DNA from: Acidobacteriota bacterium
Lineage (GTDB): Bacteria > Acidobacteriota > Terriglobia > Terriglobales > Acidobacteriaceae
Reading direction: 5' to 3'
NCBI GenBank assembly: GCA_021780095.1
Contig: JAJXZK010000243.1
Coordinates: forward strand, 1 to 17,125
Length of the DNA stretch: 17,125 bases
A model generated the notes under the pieces. That model saw only the letters and a program-made list of their open reading frames with translations, was not told where the DNA came from and made no database searches. Below are positions 7,060-14,026 of this stretch, in pieces. Both the position numbers and the translations under genes were made by a program. Each line of letters opens with the position of its first letter. The first letter of the stretch is position 1.

Positions 7060-8886
7060 TTAATCTTGCAGTGGTGTCACGATCATATTCGATAGAAACT
7101 CCTCTCTGTCAAGGAAAGGCCACAAATCTTCCAGCGGACGAGAAACGAAAGTACCGTCCGCCTTCTGCATGGAAGACAGCCGCGGCGCCCTGGTTTCGTC
7201 GGGAATGACATGAACGTCGCACAGAACGGGGCCCGGAGTGTCCAGAACGGCACGCACATCCCGGCGCAGATTTCGCTGGCCTGCAATCAGCGCGGACTTG
7301 ATTCCGTAGGCCGCGGCGATCTTTGCAAGGTTGGGTACCGTAAGGCCAGTGCTCTCGTCGCAACCGATACTCTCCTGCCCAAAGTAATTCTTCTGCGATG
7401 CCCGGATGGACGCATAGCCATCGTTATTCAAAACAAAAAACTTGATCGGCAACTTCAGCCGCGCCACCGTCTCCAACTCCTGAATATTGAACTGGAAACC
7501 GCCGTCTCCATCGACGCAGATCGTCTGCCGACCGTCAGCCGCGAGGCAGACCGCTATCGACATTGGCAGGCCAAAGCCCATGCTGCCCAGTCCAGCGGTG
7601 TGGTAAATCCGTTGCCCGGTGCGAGTGGGACAGGCGAGCAAGAAAATCTCGATGCCGGCCCCGGAACTGCCGGAAACGAGTTGATCCCTGGCGTCCGTTT
7701 CAGTACCGATAATTTCCGCCAGATGATAAATGCTGACGCGCGTGTCTGGATTGCGATGCTCCTCGGTTACCACGGGATAGCGAGTCTTCCAGTCGGCGCA
7801 CCGGGCATCCCAGGCAGAGCGGTCGCGGGGACGAATCGCCTCGCGCTGACGCAACATCTCTGTCAGGAACGCGCGCGCATCCGCTTGCACCGGCTGCTCA
7901 ATATGCGGATGTAATTTTGCCAGCTCGGCGGCATCAATATCGACCACAACTTTGTGCGCTTCACGAGCCAGCTTGTCCGGTGCGTATCCGGTGATGGCGA
8001 AGTCCAGACGAACTCCCATGGCGAGAAGGAAATCGCAATTCTGCAGCGCGAAATTCGCTCCGCGAGCGGCGACCGAACCGGGACGGCCGACGTAGAGGGG
8101 CTCATCGCTCGGCACCAGGTCGGCAGCGCACCAGGTAGCCGCGATTGGAATATTCAACAGCTTCCGCAGCTCGTGAAATTCCTTCTCCGCGCGGGCCAGA
8201 CGAATCCCATTTCCGGCAAACAGCAACGGACGTTCCGCTTTGTTCAGGGCGGCGATGGTCTGTCGCACTTGCTCGACTAAGTCCGGTGCGCTAGCGTCGC
8301 CAGATGCATCCTCCGCGGGATCGAAGCCCTTGAGCGCCGAAAGATCGTCCAGGGGAAACGCTTGCACATCGAGCGGCACATCAATCCACACCGGGCCGGG
8401 ACGGCCCGTGCGCGCCAGATACACGGCCTTTTCCAGGTGATAGCGAATGCTGTACGGGTCGAGTACGGTGACGGCATATTTGGTAATCGGACGCACAATC
8501 GAAACGATGTCCACTTCCTGCACGCCCAGTTGGCGCATGCCGAGCAGCTTTCCTTCCGCGTCGAACATGCGATCCGGCCGCTTGACCTGGCCCGAGATAA
8601 ACAGGACAGGGGTGGAGTCAAGCCATGCGCCGGCGACACCGGTCACGGCATTGGTGCCGCCCGGCCCCGTCGTCACCATGGCCACTCCAAGCGAGTTGGT
8701 AGCCTTGGCGTACGCCTCGGCGCAAATCGCGCTGGCTTGCTCATGCGAATTGCACACCGGCTCTAGCGCCTTGCAGCGCGAGAGCGATTCGTTCAGGTGC
8801 ATCGCGCCGCCGCCAGTCACCAGGAAAACGTGCTTGACGCCTTGGTCCGCGACAAACTGGACGAGATAATCAGAAAGCTTCGGCAT
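7060..8886 (-). CDS. Thiamine diphosphate-dependent enzyme, acetolactate synthase-like
   Basis: This 608-residue protein has the three-domain layout of the IlvB/pyruvate-oxidase family. The N-terminal domain carries the catalytic Glu in HEQASA (Glu49, which activates the thiazolium ring), then TTGPGGTN and a QEVDIV...PITKYA stretch typical of acetolactate synthases. The middle domain has MGVRLDF..TGYAP, close to the FAD-binding region of that family but with DF in place of the usual DD. The C-terminal domain has the ThDP motif from GDG (460) to NN (488). I used the ATG at 8886 (MPKLSDYL) because AAAGGTG precedes it and it does not overlap the phosphatase gene; an in-frame start at 8943 would. 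Its place between a sugar phosphatase and a methyltransferase argues against branched-chain amino acid synthesis. A carboligase or decarboxylase acting on a keto-sugar acid is more likely, but the substrate is unknown. Confidence 0.9.
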   Translation of the reverse strand: MPKLSDYLVQFVADQGVKHVFLVTGGGAMHLNESLSRCKALEPVCNSHEQASAICAEAYAKATNSLGVAMVTTGPGGTNAVTGVAGAWLDSTPVLFISGQVKRPDRMFDAEGKLLGMRQLGVQEVDIVSIVRPITKYAVTVLDPYSIRYHLEKAVYLARTGRPGPVWIDVPLDVQAFPLDDLSALKGFDPAEDASGDASAPDLVEQVRQTIAALNKAERPLLFAGNGIRLARAEKEFHELRKLLNIPIAATWCAADLVPSDEPLYVGRPGSVAARGANFALQNCDFLLAMGVRLDFAITGYAPDKLAREAHKVVVDIDAAELAKLHPHIEQPVQADARAFLTEMLRQREAIRPRDRSAWDARCADWKTRYPVVTEEHRNPDTRVSIYHLAEIIGTETDARDQLVSGSSGAGIEIFLLACPTRTGQRIYHTAGLGSMGFGLPMSIAVCLAADGRQTICVDGDGGFQFNIQELETVARLKLPIKFFVLNNDGYASIRASQKNYFGQESIGCDESTGLTVPNLAKIAAAYGIKSALIAGQRNLRRDVRAVLDTPGPVLCDVHVIPDETRAPRLSSMQKADGTFVSRPLEDLWPFLDREEFLSNMIVTPLQD

Positions 8887-8914
8887 GGGATGTTTCACCT
8901 TTAGGGATTGGATC

Positions 8915-9388
8915 TCAGCTTGGGCGAGCGGCGAGGATGGCATCGATCAATTCGCGAACGGCGCCGTTGCCGCCGTTATTTTTAGCGATGAAGGTAGCAG
9001 TCGCAAGAACAGTGGGATGAGCATCTGCAGGAGCCGCGGACAGGCCGGCAATTTTTTGCGCGGCAATGTCGTTGATGTCATCTCCCATAAAACAAATCGC
9101 TGACAGGGGAAGCTGTTGCCTCCCGGCAAACGCACGCAAGGCTGTGGCTTTATCTCGGCAGCCTTTGGTGATGTCGGTGATTTGAAACTTCTCCGCAAAT
9201 CGGTCGACCAGCGGGCTGTCCTCGCCGGAAATTAACGTAACAATGAGGCCCGCCTTACACGCGTTTGAGACGCCCATAATATCGGCGAAGCAGAAACGCT
9301 TCCATTCCTCGCCGTTCGGACCCCACCAGACTCCGCCATCTGTCAAAACGCCATCGACATCGAGAGCGATGGCACGAATCTCCCTCAT
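8915..9388 (-). CDS. KdsC-like HAD phosphatase (3-deoxy-ulosonate phosphate type)
   Basis: This 157-residue capless HAD phosphatase belongs to the KdsC/NeuB-associated group, which dephosphorylates KDO-8-phosphate or acylneuraminate-9-phosphate; E. coli KdsC is longer at about 188. Motif I is ALDVDGVLTDG with the Asp pair, motif II lies in LISGED, motif III is the Lys in TKGCRDK, motif IV is FMGDDINDI, and the tail GGNGAVREL is the diagnostic C-terminal signature that closes the active site in this family. The ATG at 9388 overlaps the NeuB stop by one base (TGATG), indicating translational coupling. An in-frame TTG at 9391 is possible. The pairing with NeuB suggests it acts on the NeuB product if that is phosphorylated. 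Confidence 0.92.
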   Translation of the reverse strand: MREIRAIALDVDGVLTDGGVWWGPNGEEWKRFCFADIMGVSNACKAGLIVTLISGEDSPLVDRFAEKFQITDITKGCRDKATALRAFAGRQQLPLSAICFMGDDINDIAAQKIAGLSAAPADAHPTVLATATFIAKNNGGNGAVRELIDAILAARPS

Positions 9389-10275
9389 CAAACTCCCGCT
9401 CCGACGCGACGCAGCTTCTTAATGATCGGGAGTTCGCGCTCATAGACGCGCTTCACGCCGTCGCCCATCGACTGCTCTACCAAGCGAATGTCGCGAATCA
9501 GGCGAGTGATTCCGTTCGGCTCCAGGGAGGCGGCCTGATCGCTGCCCCACATGGACCGATCCAGTGTGACGTGTCGCTCAACCGAACACGCACCCAGAAC
9601 CGCTGCCGCAACGCTGGAAGCAATTCCGGTTTCATGGCCGGAGTAGCCGATCGGCAGGCCATATCGTTCTTTCATGGTCGGAATCGCGCGCAGGTTCAAC
9701 TCTTCGTAATGCGCCGGATAGGTACTGCAGCTGTGCATTACGACCAGGTCTTTCTTGCCGAGCACGTCGAGTGCGTGGTCAATCTCCTGATAGGTGCTCA
9801 TTCCCGTCGACAGAATAATTGGCTTTCCTTTGGAACGGGTGTGGCGCAGCAAGTGATCGTCTGTTAACGATGCGGAGGCAATCTTGAAGCAGGGCACATC
9901 AAACGCGGCAATCAAGTCCACGGACCCCTCATCCCAGCAGGAAACAAACCAGGGAATATTGACCGCTTTGCAATAGGCGTCGATTTCCGCGAAATCATCG
10001 GAGTCGAATTCGAGCGCTTCCTTCAAGTCTCCGTTGGTCGTGCCGAATGGGCTTTCGCGAGGACGAGCCAGTTCTTCCGCGGAATACACCACATCGATCG
10101 TTCGCTTTTGAAACTTGACGGCATCGCACCCCGCCGCGACGGCGACGCTGATCAATCGCTTGGCGATATCCAGATTGCCATTGTGATTAATGCCGATTTC
10201 TGCGATGACGTAGCAGGGCTGCCCGTCGCCAATGAGTTTTTTACCGATTTTTACCGCTCTTGATTCTTGCGTCAT
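9388..10275 (-). CDS. NeuB-family sialic acid/3-deoxy-ulosonate synthase, no SAF domain
   Basis: NeuB enzymes condense phosphoenolpyruvate with an N-acylmannosamine-type aldose to form a nine-carbon 2-keto-3-deoxy acid. Seen here: the N-terminal AEIGINHNG (25-33, with the conserved Glu), KFQKRT, the SCSTYPA region, GYSGHE and VERHVTLDR. The two His residues in the last two correspond to the divalent-metal ligands of NeuB. The TIM barrel looks complete, but the protein is only 295 residues and ends soon after the barrel (REL..IKKLRRVGAGV). The C-terminal SAF (antifreeze-like) domain of classical NeuB (about 340-350 residues) is absent. It is the first gene of the operon, with GAGGG nine bases upstream of the ATG. 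It could equally make KDN-like, legionaminic, pseudaminic or an unusual acid, so no gene symbol is given. Confidence 0.92.
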   Translation of the reverse strand: MTQESRAVKIGKKLIGDGQPCYVIAEIGINHNGNLDIAKRLISVAVAAGCDAVKFQKRTIDVVYSAEELARPRESPFGTTNGDLKEALEFDSDDFAEIDAYCKAVNIPWFVSCWDEGSVDLIAAFDVPCFKIASASLTDDHLLRHTRSKGKPIILSTGMSTYQEIDHALDVLGKKDLVVMHSCSTYPAHYEELNLRAIPTMKERYGLPIGYSGHETGIASSVAAAVLGACSVERHVTLDRSMWGSDQAASLEPNGITRLIRDIRLVEQSMGDGVKRVYERELPIIKKLRRVGAGV

Positions 10276-10391
10276 GCTTGCAACCCTCGTTTCCTGGTCG
10301 ATGCCACGTCATCGCAACGGATAACGTGAACTCCTGTGCGTAGATGCCAAAGGACCCTATTCCCGATGCAGCGGAGTATACACTTTTATCG

Positions 10392-11459
10392 ATGAAGAAC
10401 CCTTTACACGCCGCGCCACCGGTATCCACTGCCGATCTGAATTACATTCTAGAAAACAATGCGACATTGTGGGAAGAATTGCGCGGACGTCGAATTTTTA
10501 TTACCGGAGGAACCGGTTTCTTTGGATGCTGGCTGCTGGAGAGTTTCATTGCGGCCAACAACGCTTTTGAGTTGAAAGCGCAGGCAGTCGTTCTAACGCG
10601 TTCGGCGCGCAGATTCCGTGAGCGAGCTCCGCATCTTGCGGAAAATCCCGCGATCGAGCTGCTGGAAGGCGATGTGCGAACTTTTGCGTTCCCGCCAGGT
10701 GATTTCCCTTTTGTGATTCATGCGGCCACGGAAGCTGTTCGCACCAGCTCTGCCAATCCCCTGGCGACCGACCCTTCCACCGAACTGCTGTCGACCATCC
10801 TGGAGGGTACGAGGCGATGCCTGGAGTTCGCAGAGTCGCATGGAACGACCAAATTTTTGCTGACAAGTTCCGGCGCCGTTTATGGTCGTCAACCTTCAGA
10901 TATGACCCATATTCCCGAGAGTTATCACGGCGCCCCGGACCTGCTGCATTCCAGTTCTGTGTATGGAGAAGGCAAGCGGATCGCCGAAATGCTGTGCAGT
11001 CTTACGGCGGCACGCACGCAGATGGAATGCAAGATTGCGCGATGTTTTGCATTTGTCGGCCCGCACCTCCCGTTGAACGCTCATTTTGCCATCGGAAATT
11101 TCATTCGCGATGCCATGCGCGGCGGCCCCATTGTGATTCAAGGCGACGGAACGCCCCGGCGATCCTACATGTATGCGGCTGACTTGGCACTGTGGTTGTG
11201 GACGATCTTATTTCGGGCTGATTCGTCGCGGGCCTTCAATGTCGGGTCGGAAAGAGACTTGAGCATTCGCGAGGTGGCCGAAACGGTCGCACATACCCTG
11301 GGTCCCGGGATTGAGATTCGGATCGAGCGCACTCCCGGCCCTGGTGTGCCGGTCCATCGATACGTTCCGTCGGTGCAGGCGGCCAAACAAAGCCTCAATC
11401 TGACAGATGGAATTCCGCTTGTCGATGCCATCCGCCGCACCGCGGCGTGGTACAGGTAA
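10392..11459 (+). CDS. NAD-dependent sugar epimerase/dehydratase (extended SDR)
   Basis: This 355-residue extended short-chain dehydrogenase/reductase binds NAD(P) through GGTGFFG (39-45) and has the catalytic YGEGK (YxxxK, Tyr191 and Lys195), with Ser in LTSSGAVYG (157-165). The FNVGSE and SIREVAE stretch towards the C-terminus is typical of nucleotide-sugar 4-epimerases and 4,6-dehydratases, such as GalE- or RmlB-like enzymes. It diverges from the NeuB operon with about 116 bases between and probably acts in the same pathway, but its sugar cannot be read off. An in-frame ATG at 10344 would add 16 residues. I preferred 10392 because TATACA lies just upstream and the extension is not recognisable. 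The downstream hydrolase follows after 19 bases, suggesting an operon. Confidence 0.87.
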   Translation: MKNPLHAAPPVSTADLNYILENNATLWEELRGRRIFITGGTGFFGCWLLESFIAANNAFELKAQAVVLTRSARRFRERAPHLAENPAIELLEGDVRTFAFPPGDFPFVIHAATEAVRTSSANPLATDPSTELLSTILEGTRRCLEFAESHGTTKFLLTSSGAVYGRQPSDMTHIPESYHGAPDLLHSSSVYGEGKRIAEMLCSLTAARTQMECKIARCFAFVGPHLPLNAHFAIGNFIRDAMRGGPIVIQGDGTPRRSYMYAADLALWLWTILFRADSSRAFNVGSERDLSIREVAETVAHTLGPGIEIRIERTPGPGVPVHRYVPSVQAAKQSLNLTDGIPLVDAIRRTAAWYR

Positions 11460-11478
11460 ACCTTGCCGAGGTGTTTCG

Positions 11479-12669
11479 ATGCGAATTAAGCCGCTCTTTC
11501 TGGTGATTCTTGGATACCTGCTGACGACCGTGTCTCTCGGGGCGCAATCGTTTTCCGCCCAGGATATCGCGCAGTTAAAGACGTTCTACGAGTCTGGGCT
11601 CCATCGCAATGGAATTGTCGGCAGCAGCCTGATTCTTCTCCACAATAACCAGATCGTATTTCAAGATATGTATGGACGGCAGAATCTATCGCCAGCAGAG
11701 CTCGTCGATCAACACACGACATACCACTGGGCGTCGATTACCAAAACGTTTACCGGTGTCGCCATCATGCAACTGCGCGATCACGGGCTTCTGTCGCTCG
11801 ATGATCCGCTTATCAAATACATCCCCGAGCTCTCCGTGGTTCATGATCCGTACGGTCCAGTCTCCGCCATCACGATTCGGGAAGCGATGTCGCATTCCAG
11901 CGGATTCCGCGATCCCACCTGGCCCTGGCGTGACCAACCCTGGCAGCCCTTCGAACCTACAAAGTGGTCTCAGATCGTCGCCATGCTGCCGTACACCAGC
12001 ATTCACTTCGCGCCCGGCTCCCGCTTTGGTTACTCCAATCTGGCAGTCGTCTTCCTTGGCGAAATTATTGAGCGTCTTTCGGGAGATCCCTACGAGGTTT
12101 ACATGGATAAAAATGTCCTTGGGCCGCTGGGAATGTATCACTCGTATTTCGATCGCAGCCCGTATACGTTGCAGCAATATCGCTCCCACAGCTATGACAT
12201 TCTCAACGGTAAGCTGACGGAAGATCCATTTGATTTTGATACGGGAATTACGCGATCGAATGGTGGCCTGAACGCTCCTGTTCCAGACATGCTGAAGTAT
12301 CTGAATTTTCTGCTCGGAGATGCGGAACATCAGGCCGAATACAATGCCATCCTGAAGCGATCCTCGCTGGAAGAGATGTGGAAGCCAATCGTGCCGATTA
12401 TTCCCGATGCTGATTTTCCTTCACGCGCCGGAGCCCATGACTCGATGGGGGGAAGTTTTGATGTGCATACCGATGGCAAGCTACGCCTGGTGGGGAAAGC
12501 CGGGTGGCAGAACGGCTTTCGCAGTCATTTCTATCTCGACCCCGCTTCGAAAAGCGCGTACATCGTGGTCTACAACACTGACGCGCAGGATGCCGCGCAG
12601 AACACGCGCGATTTTGATTTCCAGCTGCGCGACTACCTGATCGACCACTTCTTCAGCGCAGAAAAATGA
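11479..12669 (+). CDS. Secreted serine hydrolase, beta-lactamase/class C (S12) family
   Basis: This 396-residue protein begins with a signal peptide (MRIKPLFLVILGYLLTTVS, cleavage near GAQ-S at 21-24), so it acts outside the cytoplasm. The S12/AmpC-like fold shows the SxxK nucleophile motif SITK (86-89), the YxN motif YSN (185-187), an SHSSGF loop (138-143), and KAG near VGKAGW in place of the KTG triad motif. Such proteins are penicillin-binding-protein-like esterases, D-amino peptidases or beta-lactamases; the substrate is not predictable. I chose the ATG at 11479 because GAGG precedes it by seven bases and it starts the signal peptide; the longer frame from 11407 overlaps the epimerase. 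The gene follows the epimerase in the same direction. Confidence 0.88.
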   Translation: MRIKPLFLVILGYLLTTVSLGAQSFSAQDIAQLKTFYESGLHRNGIVGSSLILLHNNQIVFQDMYGRQNLSPAELVDQHTTYHWASITKTFTGVAIMQLRDHGLLSLDDPLIKYIPELSVVHDPYGPVSAITIREAMSHSSGFRDPTWPWRDQPWQPFEPTKWSQIVAMLPYTSIHFAPGSRFGYSNLAVVFLGEIIERLSGDPYEVYMDKNVLGPLGMYHSYFDRSPYTLQQYRSHSYDILNGKLTEDPFDFDTGITRSNGGLNAPVPDMLKYLNFLLGDAEHQAEYNAILKRSSLEEMWKPIVPIIPDADFPSRAGAHDSMGGSFDVHTDGKLRLVGKAGWQNGFRSHFYLDPASKSAYIVVYNTDAQDAAQNTRDFDFQLRDYLIDHFFSAEK

Positions 12670-12680
12670 TCGTTATTTTT

Positions 12681-12708
12681 TTGGAATTTCGCGGGTCGCT
12701 GGTACACT
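12681..12708 (+). promoter_or_regulatory. Likely sigma-70 promoter of the tRNA-Ala gene
   Basis: TTGGAA (12681-12686) and TACACT (12703-12708) are 16 bases apart, each matching four of six consensus bases. The expected start site lies about 12 bases before the tRNA. It sits just after the serine hydrolase stop, so the tRNA has its own promoter. Confidence 0.5.
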
Positions 12709-12726
12709 AGCAACGATAGGCCGCGT

Positions 12727-12803
12727 GGGGCTATAGCTCAGTTTGGGAGAGCGCGCCGTTCGCAATGGCGAGGTCGTCGGTTCGATCCCGACTAGCTCCA
12801 CCA
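12727..12803 (+). tRNA. tRNA-Ala (anticodon CGC)
   Basis: All four arms fold. The acceptor stem is GGGGCTA with TAGCTCC and includes the G3-U70 wobble that identifies alanine tRNAs. The D-arm is GCTC..GAGC. The anticodon stem CGCCG/TGGCG encloses the loop TTCGCAA with anticodon CGC, reading GCG codons. The T-arm is GTCGG-TTCGATC-CCGAC. The discriminator base is A and CCA is encoded (12801-12803). The total is 77 nucleotides, with no intron. Confidence 0.97.
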
Positions 12804-12833
12804 GAAGATCCACCACGAATTTTCGGCAATCAC

Positions 12834-12859
12834 AAGGGCCCGCCTGATCGCGGGCTTTT
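12834..12859 (+). terminator. Rho-independent terminator after the tRNA
   Basis: GCCCGC (12838-12843) pairs with GCGGGC (12850-12855) across a six-base loop, followed by TTTT. G-T and A-T pairs can extend the stem by up to four pairs. It lies 31 bases after the tRNA. The adjacent LacI gene converges from the other side, and read on the minus strand the T-tract is poor, so it mainly serves the tRNA. Confidence 0.65.
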
Positions 12860-12888
12860 CCATTTGCTGAAAAACCTGAAGCGCGCGC

Positions 12889-13959
12889 CTAACCTGCGAT
12901 GAATTCGGCGGCGTGCGGTTCTTTCGTGGCGGCCAGCGGCTTGCACGATTCGCGTTTGATCAGTTGGGTTGGAATGGTCACCACTTGCGGAGCCAGGTTG
13001 GGCTGGGAGATACGGGTCAGCACCTGCTTGACCATCTGCTGACCCAACTGTTCTGGGAATTCGCGCGTCGTCGTCAACCCGGGATAAAGCCAGGTGCTCG
13101 CCGTATCGTCGCAGCCTGCGACGCTTACGTCGTCGGGAACTTTCAGATTGCTGTCGCGCAGCCCTTTGTAGACACCGTGCGCCGTCTGGTCATTGCCCGC
13201 CAGGATCGCCGTACATGGCTCGCCACGCGCCAGCAGCGACTTGGTGTTGATGTATCCCATCTCGGTTTCATCGTCGAACTCCAGTCCGCTCAGCTTGGGC
13301 TGCAATCCCGATGCCGCCATGGCGCGGCGGTACCCCTCATAGTGGCGCGCAAACCACGGCAGCCGCACGTTGCCGACAAACCAAATATCCCGATGTCCCA
13401 GGCCGAGCAGGTACTGCGTCATCTCCTGGCCGCCCTGAATATCGTCGGAATACACCATGTCGCCCTTCAAACTCTGCGGCTCTCCGATCACATTGTTTCC
13501 CAGCACGGAATACGCGATACCCTTATGGTCCAGCAGCTCCAGCAAATTCTCCGAGTTGGTCCCAGCCAACACCACCGCCCGCACCACGTCATGGCGCTGC
13601 ACTACCTTCGGCAAATGCAGTTCCTTCCATGGAACATTCGGCGAGTAGTTGTACGAAAGAAACACCATGTCCCAGCCATTGGCGGCGCAGTAGGCTTCGG
13701 CCCCCAGAAGGATTCTGGAATGGAAGGCGTGCAGCATGGCGCGATTGCTCAGCAGAAAAGCCAGCGCCTTGGTCTTGTTGCGCTGCGACAGATCCACGTC
13801 CAGCTTGGCCGCCGCATTCAGCACCACTTCGCGAATCGCCGGATCGACGCGATTGTTCCCGTTCAACACGCGCGACACCGTAGCCACGCTGACGTTCGCT
13901 TCCGCCGCGATCTCCCGCAACCCAATCTTATTTTTCCTGGCGTCCATATTCTCTTTCAT
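12889..13959 (-). CDS. LacI/GalR-family transcriptional regulator
   Basis: This 356-residue protein has an N-terminal LacI helix-turn-helix (about 12-40: LREIAAEANVSVATVSRVLNG) and a C-terminal periplasmic-binding-protein-like effector domain that binds a small sugar or related ligand and controls operator binding. The hinge is unusual: the family's LGY.PN..AR motif is replaced by LDVDLSQRNKTKALAF. The effector domain keeps typical signatures: GHRDIWFVG, the EGYRRAM helix, AILAGNDQTAHGV, and DDVSVAGCDD followed by TTTREFPEQLG. ATG starts are possible at 13959 and 13947, and a GTG at 13965; I chose 13959. It follows the carboxylesterase gene by 67 bases on the same strand and likely regulates that gene and the divergent transporter. 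Confidence 0.93.
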   Translation of the reverse strand: MKENMDARKNKIGLREIAAEANVSVATVSRVLNGNNRVDPAIREVVLNAAAKLDVDLSQRNKTKALAFLLSNRAMLHAFHSRILLGAEAYCAANGWDMVFLSYNYSPNVPWKELHLPKVVQRHDVVRAVVLAGTNSENLLELLDHKGIAYSVLGNNVIGEPQSLKGDMVYSDDIQGGQEMTQYLLGLGHRDIWFVGNVRLPWFARHYEGYRRAMAASGLQPKLSGLEFDDETEMGYINTKSLLARGEPCTAILAGNDQTAHGVYKGLRDSNLKVPDDVSVAGCDDTASTWLYPGLTTTREFPEQLGQQMVKQVLTRISQPNLAPQVVTIPTQLIKRESCKPLAATKEPHAAEFIAG

Positions 13960-13984
13960 AACCACTCAGCACTTTGCGTCTAGC

Positions 13985-14013
13985 CTAATATCAGTCCCTA
14001 TCTGCTGCTCCAA
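13985..14013 (-). promoter_or_regulatory. Possible promoter of the LacI-family gene
   Basis: On the minus strand TTGGAG (plus 14008-14013) and TATTAG (plus 13985-13990) are exactly 17 bases apart, 25 bases before the LacI start. This could let the regulator be made independently of the esterase. The match is partial (three and four of six bases). Confidence 0.35.
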
Positions 14014-14026
14014 GAATACGTTATAC

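Noticed and set aside
12727..12803. tRNA-Ala as an integration (att) site for a genomic island
   Set aside because: No integrase gene and no repeat of the tRNA 3' end was seen elsewhere in the window.
12913..13983. 356-codon plus-strand open frame opposite the LacI gene
   Set aside because: The minus strand encodes a textbook LacI protein with HTH and effector domain; the plus frame has no motif and is a shadow.
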